A stretch of DNA of 64,000 bases, taken from positions 41,158 to 105,157 of the forward strand of contig NZ_JACLHY010000019.1 of NCBI RefSeq assembly GCF_014397245.1, read 5' to 3'. Every line of letters begins with the position of its first letter. Position 1 is the first letter of the stretch. The stretch comes from Arenibacter arenosicollis (GTDB lineage Bacteria; Bacteroidota; Bacteroidia; Flavobacteriales; Flavobacteriaceae). Of this stretch, positions 27,068-36,258 are shown piece by piece. The position numbers were made by a program, and so were the translations under genes. Under the pieces are notes generated by a model. It worked only from the letters and a program-made list of their open reading frames with translations. It was not told the DNA's origin and ran no database searches.

Positions 27068-27142
27068 TCTTGTTTCTTATTTTAAAATAAACCTATTAAC
27101 TTGAAAGGCTATAAGAAACAAGATTATTGGATAACAAATGCC
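27068..27142 (+). promoter_or_regulatory. Conserved leader element, copy A, with a 13-bp inverted repeat
   Basis: TCTTGTTTCTTAT (27068-27080) is the exact reverse complement of ATAAGAAACAAGA (27111-27123), with 30 nt between. The whole stretch, ending GATAACAAA (27130-27138), aligns with 31254-31322 upstream of the FAD oxidoreductase gene (about 70% identity by hand). It lies about 225 nt before the 725-aa gene. It could be an operator for a locus-specific regulator or a leader RNA. Confidence 0.45.
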
Positions 27143-27366
27143 TCCGTCCTAACTGTATTGCCATATTTGAGGGTAGGTTCTATTCCAAAATGAATGAATC
27201 GGAATCCCGGAGTAGTCGAAATCCTTCCGCCGTTGTGCGGTAGCATCAATGCTTTAAGGTTTTGTCAATGCCATAAAGTTTAAGAATTCAGTTCACTAAA
27301 CATGAATTTAGAAGTATATTGGGACAGAATAGACTAATTAAGATGATTTTAAAATAGTAATAGGTT

Positions 27367-29544
27367 ATGAGTGTAAAATTAGGATTAATGGCTGTTATGG
27401 CGTTAAGTATTTTAACAATGTCATGTAAGGCGATAACAACCGATAACAATACTTCAATAGTTAATCCTTTACAAAATAATACTATAAATATTTATTGTAA
27501 TGAAGACAATAATCTGTACCAATTACTCTTGTCCAGCGAATATGAGGTGAACCGTTATGATAATATTGAAATGGCTGTGGAGGGTACTTTAAATGGTCAG
27601 AGACTATTGATTTTGGCCAAAAACTATCCGAAGGAAAAGACCGTGCTCCCCGAGGGTTTATATGCCAAGGCCAAGGAAAAGAATCTGAAGGTCTATGTGG
27701 AGTTTCCAGATCGATTGTCGACCGGAATCACGGGAGAAATAAAATCGACCGAAAAAGAACGCTTGGTGGTCACATCTGATTTTTTTGGGGAACGTCTGGA
27801 ATCGCTAATAATTTTGGATGCGGGTCTTTACAAGTATGTAAATGTAACAGAAAGAGCGTCCCACCTAAAGGGAGCTAAAGTAGCAGGATTCAAAAACGCA
27901 GTTTATGGTCTTGAAAACACTCCAAATTTCCCCATTTTATTTGAAGATGGCGCTGTACTAGTGTCTACCACCAAGTTGAGCGATTTCAACAAAAGTCGGT
28001 ATTCCCCCCAAAATGCGTGGCGGAACGCTATAGGCGGTATCCTGTCCCACTTGAGCATAGATATGGAAGAAAAAGCTATACAATGGGAACCCATAGTACG
28101 GCCAACCTTCAATGCTTCGATAGCTATTTCCCAAGATGATTATCGCACCGCGGTCGATCGTGGAGCGGGGTGGTACGATAAGGCCAGGTTTCTCATTCAT
28201 CCAGATTGGAAAGATCATTGGCGCAGTATCGATACTTTAAAATTACCTGTAGGCCCTCCAATGGATTTATCACTGCCTTCAGGAGATGGTTCATTAGGCG
28301 TTATGGAAGGCCACTACTCCTATATCAACCCCGATGGGAGCCAACAATACCGATATTGGCTGCGTGCCGATTGTGTAGCCGAGACCGCAATGACATTGGC
28401 AACCGCGAACGGGATAAAACAAAATTCTAAATATTTGGAAACAGCCACTAATCTGATGGATTTTGTATTTAATTCGGAAACCTTTAAAACTACCAGTAGT
28501 ATAGATCCAAAGCAATCTTCCTATGGACTGATAGGATGGGCAGATACGAATAAACATCGATATTATGGTGATGACAATGCCCGGGTGATCCTTGGTTCGG
28601 TACTGGCGGCACAGACGATGATGAATCCCAAATGGGACAAGCAGATATTGGAACTGATCTTGGCCAATTTCCGGACCTCTGGCTATAAAGGGTTTCGAAA
28701 AGGTGCCCTAAATGGTAAAGATATTGACCAAACCACTTGGCAGGTACTCATGGAAAGGGATCTGGAAAATATTGCCCCACACTACGAGTCATGGATATGG
28801 GCCACCTATCTCTGGTTGTACGATAAGACAGGCTACAAACCCTTGTTGGACAAAGCCAAGAGAGCCATTTCCATTACCATGGAAAACTACCCTACAAATT
28901 GGTTGTGGACCAATGGTCTCCAGCAGGAACGTGCACGGATGATCTTACCACTTGCGTGGCTGGTGCGAGCCGAAGACACACAACAACACAGGGATTGGCT
29001 ACATTTAATATGCGATGATCTATTGGAACATCAGGTAGAATCTGGGGCATTTAGGGAAGAATTGGGAATTGGTGATAATGGAAGATACGGTGCGCCAAAG
29101 TCCAACGAAAGCTATGGGCAGGCAGAAGCGCCCGTAATTCATATTAATGGAGACCCTGTGGCAGATATGCTATATACCACCAACTTTGCATTTTTTGCTT
29201 TGAACGAAGCTGCACAGGCAACTCAGGAACCAAGATATCTGACCGCCATTGATAAATTGGCCGATTTTCTGGTTCGTATTCAAAGCACCTCTTCTGGAAG
29301 GGCAGATCTGGATGGCTGTTGGTTTCGTGCCTTCGATTTCCAAGACTGGGAATATTATGGTTCCAATGCCGACCACGGCTGGGGTGCTTGGGGAACCCTG
29401 ACAGGATGGACACAGAGCTTTATCACTACAACTTTGGCACTAAAACTTGAAAATACGAGCTATTGGGAGAAGACTAAGAAATCTACAGTTGGAATCGAAA
29501 TTGAGGAAGTTTGGCAACAAATGTTGCCGGGAGTAGAGCATTAA
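27367..29544 (+). CDS. Lipoprotein of probable (alpha/alpha) toroid type in the first glycan locus
   Basis: 725 aa with a lipoprotein signal (ALSILTMSCKAIT, Cys20). The first 220 residues are mixed alpha/beta. From about residue 265 a helical, Trp/Tyr-rich region begins (PHYESWIWATYLWLYDKTGY, WLWTNGLQQERARMILPLAW) that looks like a six-hairpin glycosidase or related enzyme. The C-terminal GCWFRAFDF...HGWGAWGTLTG region is aromatic and probably lines a substrate groove. I do not recognise a CAZy family. It follows SusCD and precedes the sugar porter, so extracellular or periplasmic glycan processing is likely. No catalytic pair can be named from sequence alone. Confidence 0.8.
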   Translation: MSVKLGLMAVMALSILTMSCKAITTDNNTSIVNPLQNNTINIYCNEDNNLYQLLLSSEYEVNRYDNIEMAVEGTLNGQRLLILAKNYPKEKTVLPEGLYAKAKEKNLKVYVEFPDRLSTGITGEIKSTEKERLVVTSDFFGERLESLIILDAGLYKYVNVTERASHLKGAKVAGFKNAVYGLENTPNFPILFEDGAVLVSTTKLSDFNKSRYSPQNAWRNAIGGILSHLSIDMEEKAIQWEPIVRPTFNASIAISQDDYRTAVDRGAGWYDKARFLIHPDWKDHWRSIDTLKLPVGPPMDLSLPSGDGSLGVMEGHYSYINPDGSQQYRYWLRADCVAETAMTLATANGIKQNSKYLETATNLMDFVFNSETFKTTSSIDPKQSSYGLIGWADTNKHRYYGDDNARVILGSVLAAQTMMNPKWDKQILELILANFRTSGYKGFRKGALNGKDIDQTTWQVLMERDLENIAPHYESWIWATYLWLYDKTGYKPLLDKAKRAISITMENYPTNWLWTNGLQQERARMILPLAWLVRAEDTQQHRDWLHLICDDLLEHQVESGAFREELGIGDNGRYGAPKSNESYGQAEAPVIHINGDPVADMLYTTNFAFFALNEAAQATQEPRYLTAIDKLADFLVRIQSTSSGRADLDGCWFRAFDFQDWEYYGSNADHGWGAWGTLTGWTQSFITTTLALKLENTSYWEKTKKSTVGIEIEEVWQQMLPGVEH

Positions 29545-29584
29545 ATGGTACACTAATTATATAAAAAATTTAGATTTTCAATTA

Positions 29585-29788
29585 ATGCAAATAACGGAAT
29601 TTTCTAAACACTATAGAGGGGCTTTGTTAAACGATAAGGTTTCCTTTTGGGGAAAATATTCGCCAGGCAAGGAATCGCGAGGCTGTTTTTGCTGCCTTGA
29701 CCGATAAGGAAAGGATGTTTTCAAATGCCACCCTTTTATGTATCAAGCATGGAAAACATTGGAAGAAATAAGCAAGGATAACGGCTAA
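29585..29788 (+). pseudogene. Remnant of an N-acylglucosamine 2-epimerase-type gene (N-terminus only)
   Basis: Translation from ATG 29585 gives YRGALLNDKVSFWGKYS, then GCFCCLDR, an in-frame TAA, GKDVFKC and a further degraded stretch ending at TAA 29786. This follows the family's N-terminal pattern (YxxxLLNDVxPFW ... GGYFxCLDRDGxVYDTDKF), but the rest of the roughly 400-aa enzyme is missing. It lies between the 725-aa gene and the sugar porter, where such an epimerase would fit a mannose/N-acetylhexosamine or related sugar route. The family call is by recall of the motif; the decay is seen directly. Confidence 0.6.
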
Positions 29789-29796
29789 AAAAAACT

Positions 29797-31215
29797 ATGG
29801 ATACAACTGTACTGAACATAAATAAGGGAAATAAAGGATATCTCGCACTGATCTGTTTTGTGGCTTCATTGGGGGGCGTACTCTTTGGGTTTGACACGGC
29901 GGTCATTTCAGGAACTTTCGGGTTTGTGGAATCGTTTTTTACCCTGGATAAATTAGAAGTAGGTTGGTTCGCCAGTTCCGCTTTGATAGGGGCCATTGGG
30001 GGTGCCGCCATTTCCGGGGTCTTAAGTGATAGTTTTGGCAGAAAACCTGTGCTCATGATTGCAGCACTATTGTTCTTTGTTTCGGCACTGGGGTCTATGG
30101 TACCCCCGAACTTTAACTTTCTGATTGTTGCCAGACTTATTGGGGGTGTCGGGGTCGGTATGGCATCGGTACTGGCACCGCTATACATTTCCGAGGTTGC
30201 CCCACCCAAGATCAGGGGAAGGCTTGTGGCCCTATACCAACTCTCTATTGTCATCGGAATATTGCTGGCCTATTTTTCCAATTGGTCCCTGTTAGGGTTT
30301 TCACGTGGAAATATGGAGGCCTTCGGTGGAACAGGAATTTTTCATAAGACTATGGTGTCCGAGGTATGGCGGGGTATGTTTGGATCAGAGATGATCCCCT
30401 CGGGATTGTTCCTGTTATTATTGTTTCTTATCCCGGAAAGTCCCCGTTGGTTGATAAAAAATGGAAAATCGGATAAGGGCTATACTATATTGTCCAAGAT
30501 CAGTGGTGCAGCCGTGGCCAAGAACGAACTGGAGGAAATAAAAAAGACAGTTACACAATTTAAAGGAAAGATCAGTGAACTTTTAAAGCCAGGATTGCGT
30601 CTGGCCTTGATCGTAGGGATTGGGCTGTCGGTCTTCGGGCAGTTCACTGGGGTTAACATTATCGTGTATTACGGGCCCACCATCCTGGAAGATGCTGGGT
30701 TCCAATTGGACAGTGCATTACAGTTCCAGGTGGCCATCGGAATTATCAACCTGATATTCACTATCATCGCATTATGGAAAATTGATAGTTGGGGACGACG
30801 CCCATTGTTAATCTGGGGCATGTCCGCAGTCTTTATTTCCTTGATAATTATAGCGACTCTATTTATCACAGGACAGACATCGGGCATTTGGATCGTTATT
30901 ATTTTATGCGTGTATATGGCCTCACTGGCCATTTCCATCAATGCGGTAATCTGGGTGCTGATCGGGGAAATATTTCCCACCCGTATCCGTGGGCGTGCCA
31001 TGTCCATTGCCACCTTTGCCAACTGGGGCATCAATTTTCTGACGGCCTTCCTGTTCCCATGGTATGTTGAGAAGATCGGTGTGGGTGCTGGCTTTTTTAC
31101 CTTTGCATTCATGTGTTTGATAGCGACCATTTTCTTCTATAGATATGTTCCGGAGACCAAAGGAAAAAGTCTAGAGGAAATCGAGCAATATTGGAAAGGA
31201 AAAAGTAATCAATAA
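29797..31215 (+). CDS. Sugar porter family MFS transporter
   Basis: 472 aa with 12 transmembrane segments and the sugar-porter signatures: GVLFGFDTAVISGT in TM1, DSFGRKPVLM (the loop 2-3 motif), RLIGGVGVGMASVLAPLYIS with APPKIRGRL, PESPRWLIKNGK after TM6, QFTGVNIIVYYGP in TM7 and PETKGKSLEEIE at the C-terminus. It is of the XylE/GalP/AraE type, a proton-coupled monosaccharide symporter of the inner membrane. It follows directly on the epimerase ghost and probably imports the monosaccharide released by this locus. Sugar identity is not determinable from sequence alone. Confidence 0.92.
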   Translation: MDTTVLNINKGNKGYLALICFVASLGGVLFGFDTAVISGTFGFVESFFTLDKLEVGWFASSALIGAIGGAAISGVLSDSFGRKPVLMIAALLFFVSALGSMVPPNFNFLIVARLIGGVGVGMASVLAPLYISEVAPPKIRGRLVALYQLSIVIGILLAYFSNWSLLGFSRGNMEAFGGTGIFHKTMVSEVWRGMFGSEMIPSGLFLLLLFLIPESPRWLIKNGKSDKGYTILSKISGAAVAKNELEEIKKTVTQFKGKISELLKPGLRLALIVGIGLSVFGQFTGVNIIVYYGPTILEDAGFQLDSALQFQVAIGIINLIFTIIALWKIDSWGRRPLLIWGMSAVFISLIIIATLFITGQTSGIWIVIILCVYMASLAISINAVIWVLIGEIFPTRIRGRAMSIATFANWGINFLTAFLFPWYVEKIGVGAGFFTFAFMCLIATIFFYRYVPETKGKSLEEIEQYWKGKSNQ

Positions 31216-31253
31216 AAATGAGTAGGTATTTTATTTAATTATTTAATAGCTCA

Positions 31254-31330
31254 TATTTCTTAATCGTGAATAAATCTATCGATCTGGAAGGGTATAAGGG
31301 CAAAATTAATTTGATAACAAACCCTTCCAG
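31254..31330 (+). promoter_or_regulatory. Conserved leader element, copy B, with a 10-bp inverted repeat
   Basis: The copy of the 27068-27142 element. It contains AAGGGTATAAGG and ends in TTTGATAACAAACCC. CTGGAAGGGT (31284-31293) is the exact reverse complement of ACCCTTCCAG (31321-31330). In both copies the hairpin is present although its sequence differs, so structure appears conserved beyond primary sequence. It lies about 260 nt before the FAD oxidoreductase gene. Apart from this and the 31-codon frame at 31481, the 376-nt gap 31216-31591 shows nothing else. Confidence 0.45.
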
Positions 31331-31480
31331 CATCACCCAAAAATTGAGTGCTTTGAGTTTTTGCTAGTTTAATGAAAAGTCGGAAACTATTGTTTCTTTT
31401 TTGTTTCTGATAAAGGGAATGCGACCTTAAAATGTAAACTTAGGTATCGAACTTAAAAAAACACCACATCTCCAAACTAC

Positions 31481-31576
31481 ATGAATTCATTACACCTTCA
31501 CCTTAAGTCAAAAATTGCTATTTTAGTTTTGCTGTTAATATTGTTGCTGCCCCAACCTATTGTGGTTTGCTTGTAA
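31481..31576 (+). CDS. Possible 31-aa hydrophobic peptide
   Basis: An ATG-initiated frame encodes a basic head followed by a hydrophobic run (ILVLLLILLLPQPIVV) and stops 15 nt before the FAD oxidoreductase start. It looks like a signal peptide without a mature protein, so it may be a leader peptide, a small membrane protein or the stump of a lost gene. There is no independent support beyond composition and position. Confidence 0.3.
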   Translation: MNSLHLHLKSKIAILVLLLILLLPQPIVVCL

Positions 31577-31591
31577 CCTTATTTAATACCT

Positions 31592-33322
31592 ATGAAAAGA
31601 AGAAATTTTTTAGGCAATTTGGCCGCAGGAAGCGGATTGGTGGTATTAAACCCAATTTATGCATCCAATGGAAAAAAGAATACTGAAAAGGTCAACAGTA
31701 TTAATAAAGAGGGAAGGACTTTAAAAGCAGATCTTGTAATTATCGGTGGTGGAACAGGGGGGTGTGCCACTGCATTAGGGGCACTTCGCAATGGCCTGAC
31801 GGTAATCATGACCGAAGAAACAGATTGGATAGGCGGACAATTAACACAACAGGGGGTACCCCCGGATGAGCATAAATGGATCAACGACTTTGGTGCTACG
31901 GCATTATATCGGGAATTTAGAAAAAAAGTTAGGGGCTATTATCGCCATAACTATCCTTTAAAGGCGGAGCTTGCCCAAAATGAAAGGTTTAACCCAGGTA
32001 ATGCCAGTGTTTCAGAAATTAGCCATGAGCCAAAGATTTCGTTAAGGGTGTTGGAAACTATGTTCGACCCCTATATCAGTGCCGGTAAATTGGTGCTTTT
32101 AAAAGAAACAGTGGCTTTGGATGCTTCTACTTTTGGAAATAAGGTCCAATCTGTAAGGGTTAAAACTCAACCCAACGGGGAGATACGCAATTTAATTGCG
32201 CCTTACTTTGCGGACGCGACGGAATTGGGCGATTTATTACCCATGACAGGGACCGAATATGTTTGTGGGGCCGAAGCTAAATCCGATACGGGGGAATTGC
32301 ACGCCGCGGAAATAGCAGATCCCAGAAATAATCAAGCATTTACGGTCTGCTTTGCTATGGATTACAGGCCCAAAGAGGATTGGACTATAGACAAGCCAGA
32401 GGAGTATGGGTTTTGGCGCGACTTTACCCCAGAAATGAAGACGCCATGGGCCGGGAAATTACTCGAGCTCAATTATTCCAACCCACGGACTCTTTTGCCC
32501 AAGGATTTGGGTTTTGATCCTAGGGGAAATTATATGAAGGACGTATTGAACCTGTGGATTTATCGCAGAATATTGGCCAAGGATAATTTTGAGGACGGTT
32601 TTCTTGGAGGGGATATCACCTTGGTTAATTACCCCCAAAACGATTATTTTTTAGGAAATATCGTCGATGTTAGTGATAATGAGCTAAAACATCATATTAA
32701 TAGGGCCAAACAATTAAGTCTGTCCCTATTGTACTGGTTGCAAAAGGAAGCTCCTAGGGCCGATGGAGGGAAAGGCTGGCCAGGAATTAGATTAAGGCAG
32801 GATGTAATGGGCACTAATGATGGACTGGCGAAATATCCATATATAAGGGAAGCTAGAAGAATTAAGCCTTTATTTCGAATAACCGAACATCATGTGGGGA
32901 AAATCCAAAGAGCAAGTATACAAGGAGTTTCGGAAGCTGAAGCCCGTGCTAAAAATTTTGAAGATAGTGTGGGGATAGGATATTATCATATTGATCTGCA
33001 TCCAAGTAGTGGCGGGGATAATTACATCGACTTTTCTTCCCTTCCATTTCAAATTCCATTGGGAGCGTTAATTCCACAACGGATGGAAAATATATTTCCA
33101 GTGAATAAAAATATTGGAACCACGCATCTTACCAATGGATGTTATAGACTGCACCCTGTAGAATGGAGTATAGGTGAGGCCATAGGGATGTTTGTGCCTT
33201 ATTTAATGGAAACTGGCAGAAGTCCCCAAGAGATTTACAAGAATGTCGCTGCTGTGCGGAAATTTCAAAGTCTCATTCGTAGTCAAGGAGTGGATACCCA
33301 TTGGCCTAACGAAAAAATGTAA
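31592..33322 (+). CDS. FAD-dependent oxidoreductase, exported
   Basis: 576 aa. A Tat-like leader opens the protein (MKRRNFLGNLAAGSG). The FAD dinucleotide fold follows with LVIIGGGTGGCATALGALRNG and the downstream MTEETDWIGGQLTQQGVPPDE, which is typical of the FAD_oxidored group found in glycan loci. Near the C-terminus are GTTHLTNGCYRLHPVEWSIGEA and the conserved end VRKFQSLIRSQGVDTHWP. Family enzymes oxidise unknown, probably sugar-derived, substrates. It ends the first glycan locus. A decayed second copy of its 3' end lies at 48582-48662. Confidence 0.85.
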   Translation: MKRRNFLGNLAAGSGLVVLNPIYASNGKKNTEKVNSINKEGRTLKADLVIIGGGTGGCATALGALRNGLTVIMTEETDWIGGQLTQQGVPPDEHKWINDFGATALYREFRKKVRGYYRHNYPLKAELAQNERFNPGNASVSEISHEPKISLRVLETMFDPYISAGKLVLLKETVALDASTFGNKVQSVRVKTQPNGEIRNLIAPYFADATELGDLLPMTGTEYVCGAEAKSDTGELHAAEIADPRNNQAFTVCFAMDYRPKEDWTIDKPEEYGFWRDFTPEMKTPWAGKLLELNYSNPRTLLPKDLGFDPRGNYMKDVLNLWIYRRILAKDNFEDGFLGGDITLVNYPQNDYFLGNIVDVSDNELKHHINRAKQLSLSLLYWLQKEAPRADGGKGWPGIRLRQDVMGTNDGLAKYPYIREARRIKPLFRITEHHVGKIQRASIQGVSEAEARAKNFEDSVGIGYYHIDLHPSSGGDNYIDFSSLPFQIPLGALIPQRMENIFPVNKNIGTTHLTNGCYRLHPVEWSIGEAIGMFVPYLMETGRSPQEIYKNVAAVRKFQSLIRSQGVDTHWPNEKM

Positions 33323-33393
33323 AAGAAATTGGTTGTGGAAACCCTTCCCTAACTTGGTTTGGGAACTTTTTAATTAGTAATTTATAGGAGGTA

Positions 33394-33525
33394 CTAGTTG
33401 AAAACGTATCCTAAAAGCCAGTATAGAATCAGAAATACGATGATAGCGCCTATACATCCACATTTTCCTCCTCCGATTTTTTTGGCTCCCCAGCCGGCCA
33501 AGAGTGCCCTGAATATTTTTTGCAT
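33394..33525 (-). CDS. 43-aa single-pass membrane protein, conserved-looking
   Basis: ATG at 33525, stop TAG at 33394-33396. The peptide reads MQKIFRALLAGWGAKKIGGG, then KCGCIG, then a hydrophobic helix (AIIVFLILYWLLGYVF). I recall short Bacteroidetes proteins with the same AGWGAKKxGGG/Cys/helix layout, so this looks like a genuine small membrane protein rather than chance. It is transcribed against its left-hand neighbour and with the alginate-lyase-family gene, 337 nt downstream of that gene's stop. Confidence 0.65.
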   Translation of the reverse strand: MQKIFRALLAGWGAKKIGGGKCGCIGAIIVFLILYWLLGYVFN

Positions 33526-33862
33526 GGTACTATTTTTTATGGTTATAAATGGTGTTCTAGCTGCTACAAACCTTCATTATTTTCCTCTATCCAGACCCGG
33601 AACTTTTCAAGGGGCTTGGCCATAAATTTTCTAATGTTTTGGTTTCTTCAATCATAATATAAAAATAGAAACCAAGACATTTGAAAATTATCGGTATCGA
33701 TTAATAAATTGATTCGTACAAAAATAGAAGTATGTCTTCCTGAGAAATTATCCTTGTTATGACTTGGTTTGAATGATATCCTTCCTGTCAAACCCAGTTG
33801 GCTTTTAAGTGAGCCATGAACCCTGTCTTAAGCCATTAGGTATAATGTCTTTGTTGGTTTTA
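33526..33862. other. 337-nt gap with no firm gene
   Basis: A short minus-strand stretch near 33560-33655 gives MIEETKTLEN in one frame and FMAKPLEKFRVWIEENNEGL in the next, which could be a frameshifted small gene or chance. Nothing else was seen. Confidence 0.3.
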
Positions 33863-35053
33863 TTATTTTCCTGCTTCCAACCGATCAAGCCAGATCAAGG
33901 GATTTCTTATGGGTAAATTTCTTTTCACTTCAAAAACTTCTGGTGTGTGTTCGTTTATTTTCCATTGCTCAAAAAAATCAGGTCGATCAAAAACGATCGC
34001 CCCAAAAAGGGAAGAAGGATGGGCCACTGGCCATTCTTCCCAATACATAACATCTGGTTCTTTAAACCAGTTATTTTTATTTTCTATATACGGAGCCATA
34101 AATTCTAAAGCAAGTGATATGGATTTTCCGTCCTGTGTTGAATAATCCCATAAATTGGTTGCTTTGTTCGAGAGGATTAGACAATTCATTACCATGGCAT
34201 CCAAGTTAAAAAGGGAATATCCGTATGGTTTTGTTCTTTTCAGCTCAAGAGGGAAACTACCATCGGGTGCCATTTGATTTGGTAGAAGGGTATTTTTATA
34301 ATTATCCCTACACATAGCAAGGATATTTTCCTTATTGGTGTAATCGGCATACAAAGCCACCTGCATATTCCAACAAGTTCCATGGTTATTGGGGTGCTTC
34401 ATTTCGTCCTTGCCATATTTGTGGGTTGTTAACCACACTACAAAATCCGAAAACCATTTTTTAAACTGGGTTTCGCTGTTTTTGTCTATCAGTCCCTCTT
34501 TCCCCAAAACAGATAAAGATTGAACAACTTCCATAAAATGTATTCCGTCTATAATTCCAATGCCCCTTCCTGTATGCCTGCCTTTGATGGCTTGGGCATA
34601 TAGAAAGTGTGGGTTCATCCTAGTGCTCTCATCTATAAACCATGCATTACAATGCTTTATGGCTGCATTGGCGTATGTGGTATCTTTTGTTATAATATAT
34701 GCCGAGGTAAGATTCCCAACAATTTCCCTTAAACCTATTAAAGCTTCCCGGTGTTCAGTGAAATTATCGGGATTGCTAAGTCCATCCCGTTGAATATAAG
34801 GTCCTGCAAGATTAAGTGTGTCTGGCCACCAATAGTCTCCTTCTGAAAAAAAGTCATGGATTCCTCCGGAACTTCTGGGTGAAGCGAAGGATGTTATGGT
34901 TACAGGAGTTAATTTTAAAAATTTATTTGCCCTGACCAATACAGAATCCTGTAAAACTTCCTCAATTTGTGCCTTGTAACTTTCATCTTTATTTTTACAG
35001 TTGCTCAGTAATAAACAGGCAAAAAGAAAAGGTATTAGTCTTAAAATATTCAT
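33863..35053 (-). CDS. Alginate-lyase-family (PF05426-like) lipoprotein
   Basis: 396 aa lipoprotein (CLLLSNCKNKDE, Cys19). The family motif TSFASPRSSGGIHDFFSEGD followed by YWWPDT is clear, as are NNHGTCWNMQVALYADY (the NNHG segment of the active-site groove) and the late WEEWPVAHPSSLFGA. The fold is an (alpha/alpha) toroid. Members cleave alginate or glucuronate-containing polysaccharides by beta-elimination; PL38-type enzymes are the closest in my memory, but assignment is not certain. It stands alone on the minus strand between two glycan loci, and its substrate class (uronate-rich polymer) may point to the target of one of them. Confidence 0.8.
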   Translation of the reverse strand: MNILRLIPFLFACLLLSNCKNKDESYKAQIEEVLQDSVLVRANKFLKLTPVTITSFASPRSSGGIHDFFSEGDYWWPDTLNLAGPYIQRDGLSNPDNFTEHREALIGLREIVGNLTSAYIITKDTTYANAAIKHCNAWFIDESTRMNPHFLYAQAIKGRHTGRGIGIIDGIHFMEVVQSLSVLGKEGLIDKNSETQFKKWFSDFVVWLTTHKYGKDEMKHPNNHGTCWNMQVALYADYTNKENILAMCRDNYKNTLLPNQMAPDGSFPLELKRTKPYGYSLFNLDAMVMNCLILSNKATNLWDYSTQDGKSISLALEFMAPYIENKNNWFKEPDVMYWEEWPVAHPSSLFGAIVFDRPDFFEQWKINEHTPEVFEVKRNLPIRNPLIWLDRLEAGK

Positions 35054-35539
35054 ATTTCTATTTTGGTCGATGGTTATTCACTGAGTTTTCGGTCGTCAAC
35101 GTGTTTTACAGGAGGAACAAAGGTAAAGCACACAGGTTTTTTCAATAGCGTTATTTTAGTATGAAATCTAAAGATACAGCCGGATTAAAGTTATTTATTG
35201 GGATCCATATACTCAAACGCAGTTGGGTAATTGATACTACCACAGATTTTGTTTTAAGGTTTTAACTTGACAATGCCGATGCTCAACCATAATTAAAAAA
35301 TTATTAAGAGGTTAATTCTAATTGTTTTAGGACAAACTGCATTAACTCGCAGGCTGCGCTGGCTCGTTGGGCCTAAAGGGGGTGGCGGTGCAATAAAACC
35401 AAGAAAATGTTGGAATAATTTTTTGATTACTATCGAAGATTTTAAGGTAATCCAAAAATGGATTAAACGTAACTTTAATAATAATAAAAGTGGAATAGTT
35501 CAATAATCCTTCTGTACCACTGGACAAAATTAAATTACG
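35054..35539. other. 486-nt gap without a supported gene
   Basis: It is AT-rich apart from a GC-richer patch near 35350-35395. A 61-codon minus-strand frame (35342-35527) has no protein-like features and is not called. No terminator or clear promoter element was recognised. Confidence 0.4.
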
Positions 35540-36139
35540 TTATCTCACGGAGGACTGTCCCTTTTTTTTGTTAAAACCAAAAAGTAAAAAAAGAACTGCT
35601 TCCACTTTAGTGCCCAGTTTTTCAGTAAGAATTTTAAAGGCACGTGTAATATGACCTTCAACTGTTTTTATAGAGATATTAAGGTATTCGGAGATTTCCG
35701 TATGGGTAAGGCCTTCCTTTTTATTCATTAAAAATATTTCCTTACATTTTGAAGGCAAATTCTCGATCTCGGTATTCATCAATTTAATTAAACTTTCCAA
35801 TTCTTCCGGCTCTATGTCAACCACCAAATCAATAGCCTCAAAATATTTTTTCTCCAGGTATATTACGGGTTTATTTTTTCTGTATTGATTGATAAATTCA
35901 TTATAGACCGATTTATATAAATAACTCTTGATGGATAAGTCGGGATTAATTTTTTTTCTCTTGACCCAAATTTTTACAAATACGTTTTGAACAATATCTT
36001 CTGCCATATTATGGTCATTGCACAAAGATTGGGCATACACGCACAAACGTTGGTAGTAAGAATTCATTAAGAAATCGTAGGCTTTGCAATCACCTAAAAT
36101 TAATCTCTGGGCTAATTGTTGGTTTTTCAGGGGGTCCAT
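35540..36139 (-). CDS. ECF RNA polymerase sigma factor, locus 2
   Basis: 199 aa, FecI-like. Region 2: MAEDIVQNVFVKIWVKRK; region 4: LPSKCKEIFLMNKKEGLTH followed by the helix-turn-helix EISEYLNISIKTVEGHITRA. It is divergent from the FecR gene at 36259 with a 119-nt gap, repeating the arrangement of locus 1. It should activate the SusCD operon on glycan sensing. Confidence 0.92.
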   Translation of the reverse strand: MDPLKNQQLAQRLILGDCKAYDFLMNSYYQRLCVYAQSLCNDHNMAEDIVQNVFVKIWVKRKKINPDLSIKSYLYKSVYNEFINQYRKNKPVIYLEKKYFEAIDLVVDIEPEELESLIKLMNTEIENLPSKCKEIFLMNKKEGLTHTEISEYLNISIKTVEGHITRAFKILTEKLGTKVEAVLFLLFGFNKKKGQSSVR

Positions 36140-36258
36140 TGAAATAGGTTATTATCAATATTTCTAAACAATATTGATAAATATCGAAAAAAAATTCCTA
36201 AAAAATAGAGGGGTGTTAAAATTTTGAACGTATTAGGTGCATAATTGTTGAAATTCAA

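Noticed and set aside
33398..33625. 75-codon plus-strand frame between the FAD oxidoreductase and alginate-lyase-family genes
   Set aside because: It is mostly the antisense of the better supported 43-aa membrane protein on the minus strand.
35342..35527. 61-codon minus-strand frame in the gap before the second sigma factor
   Set aside because: No recognisable domain, no start context and a GC-rich tail of simple composition; not enough support to call a gene.
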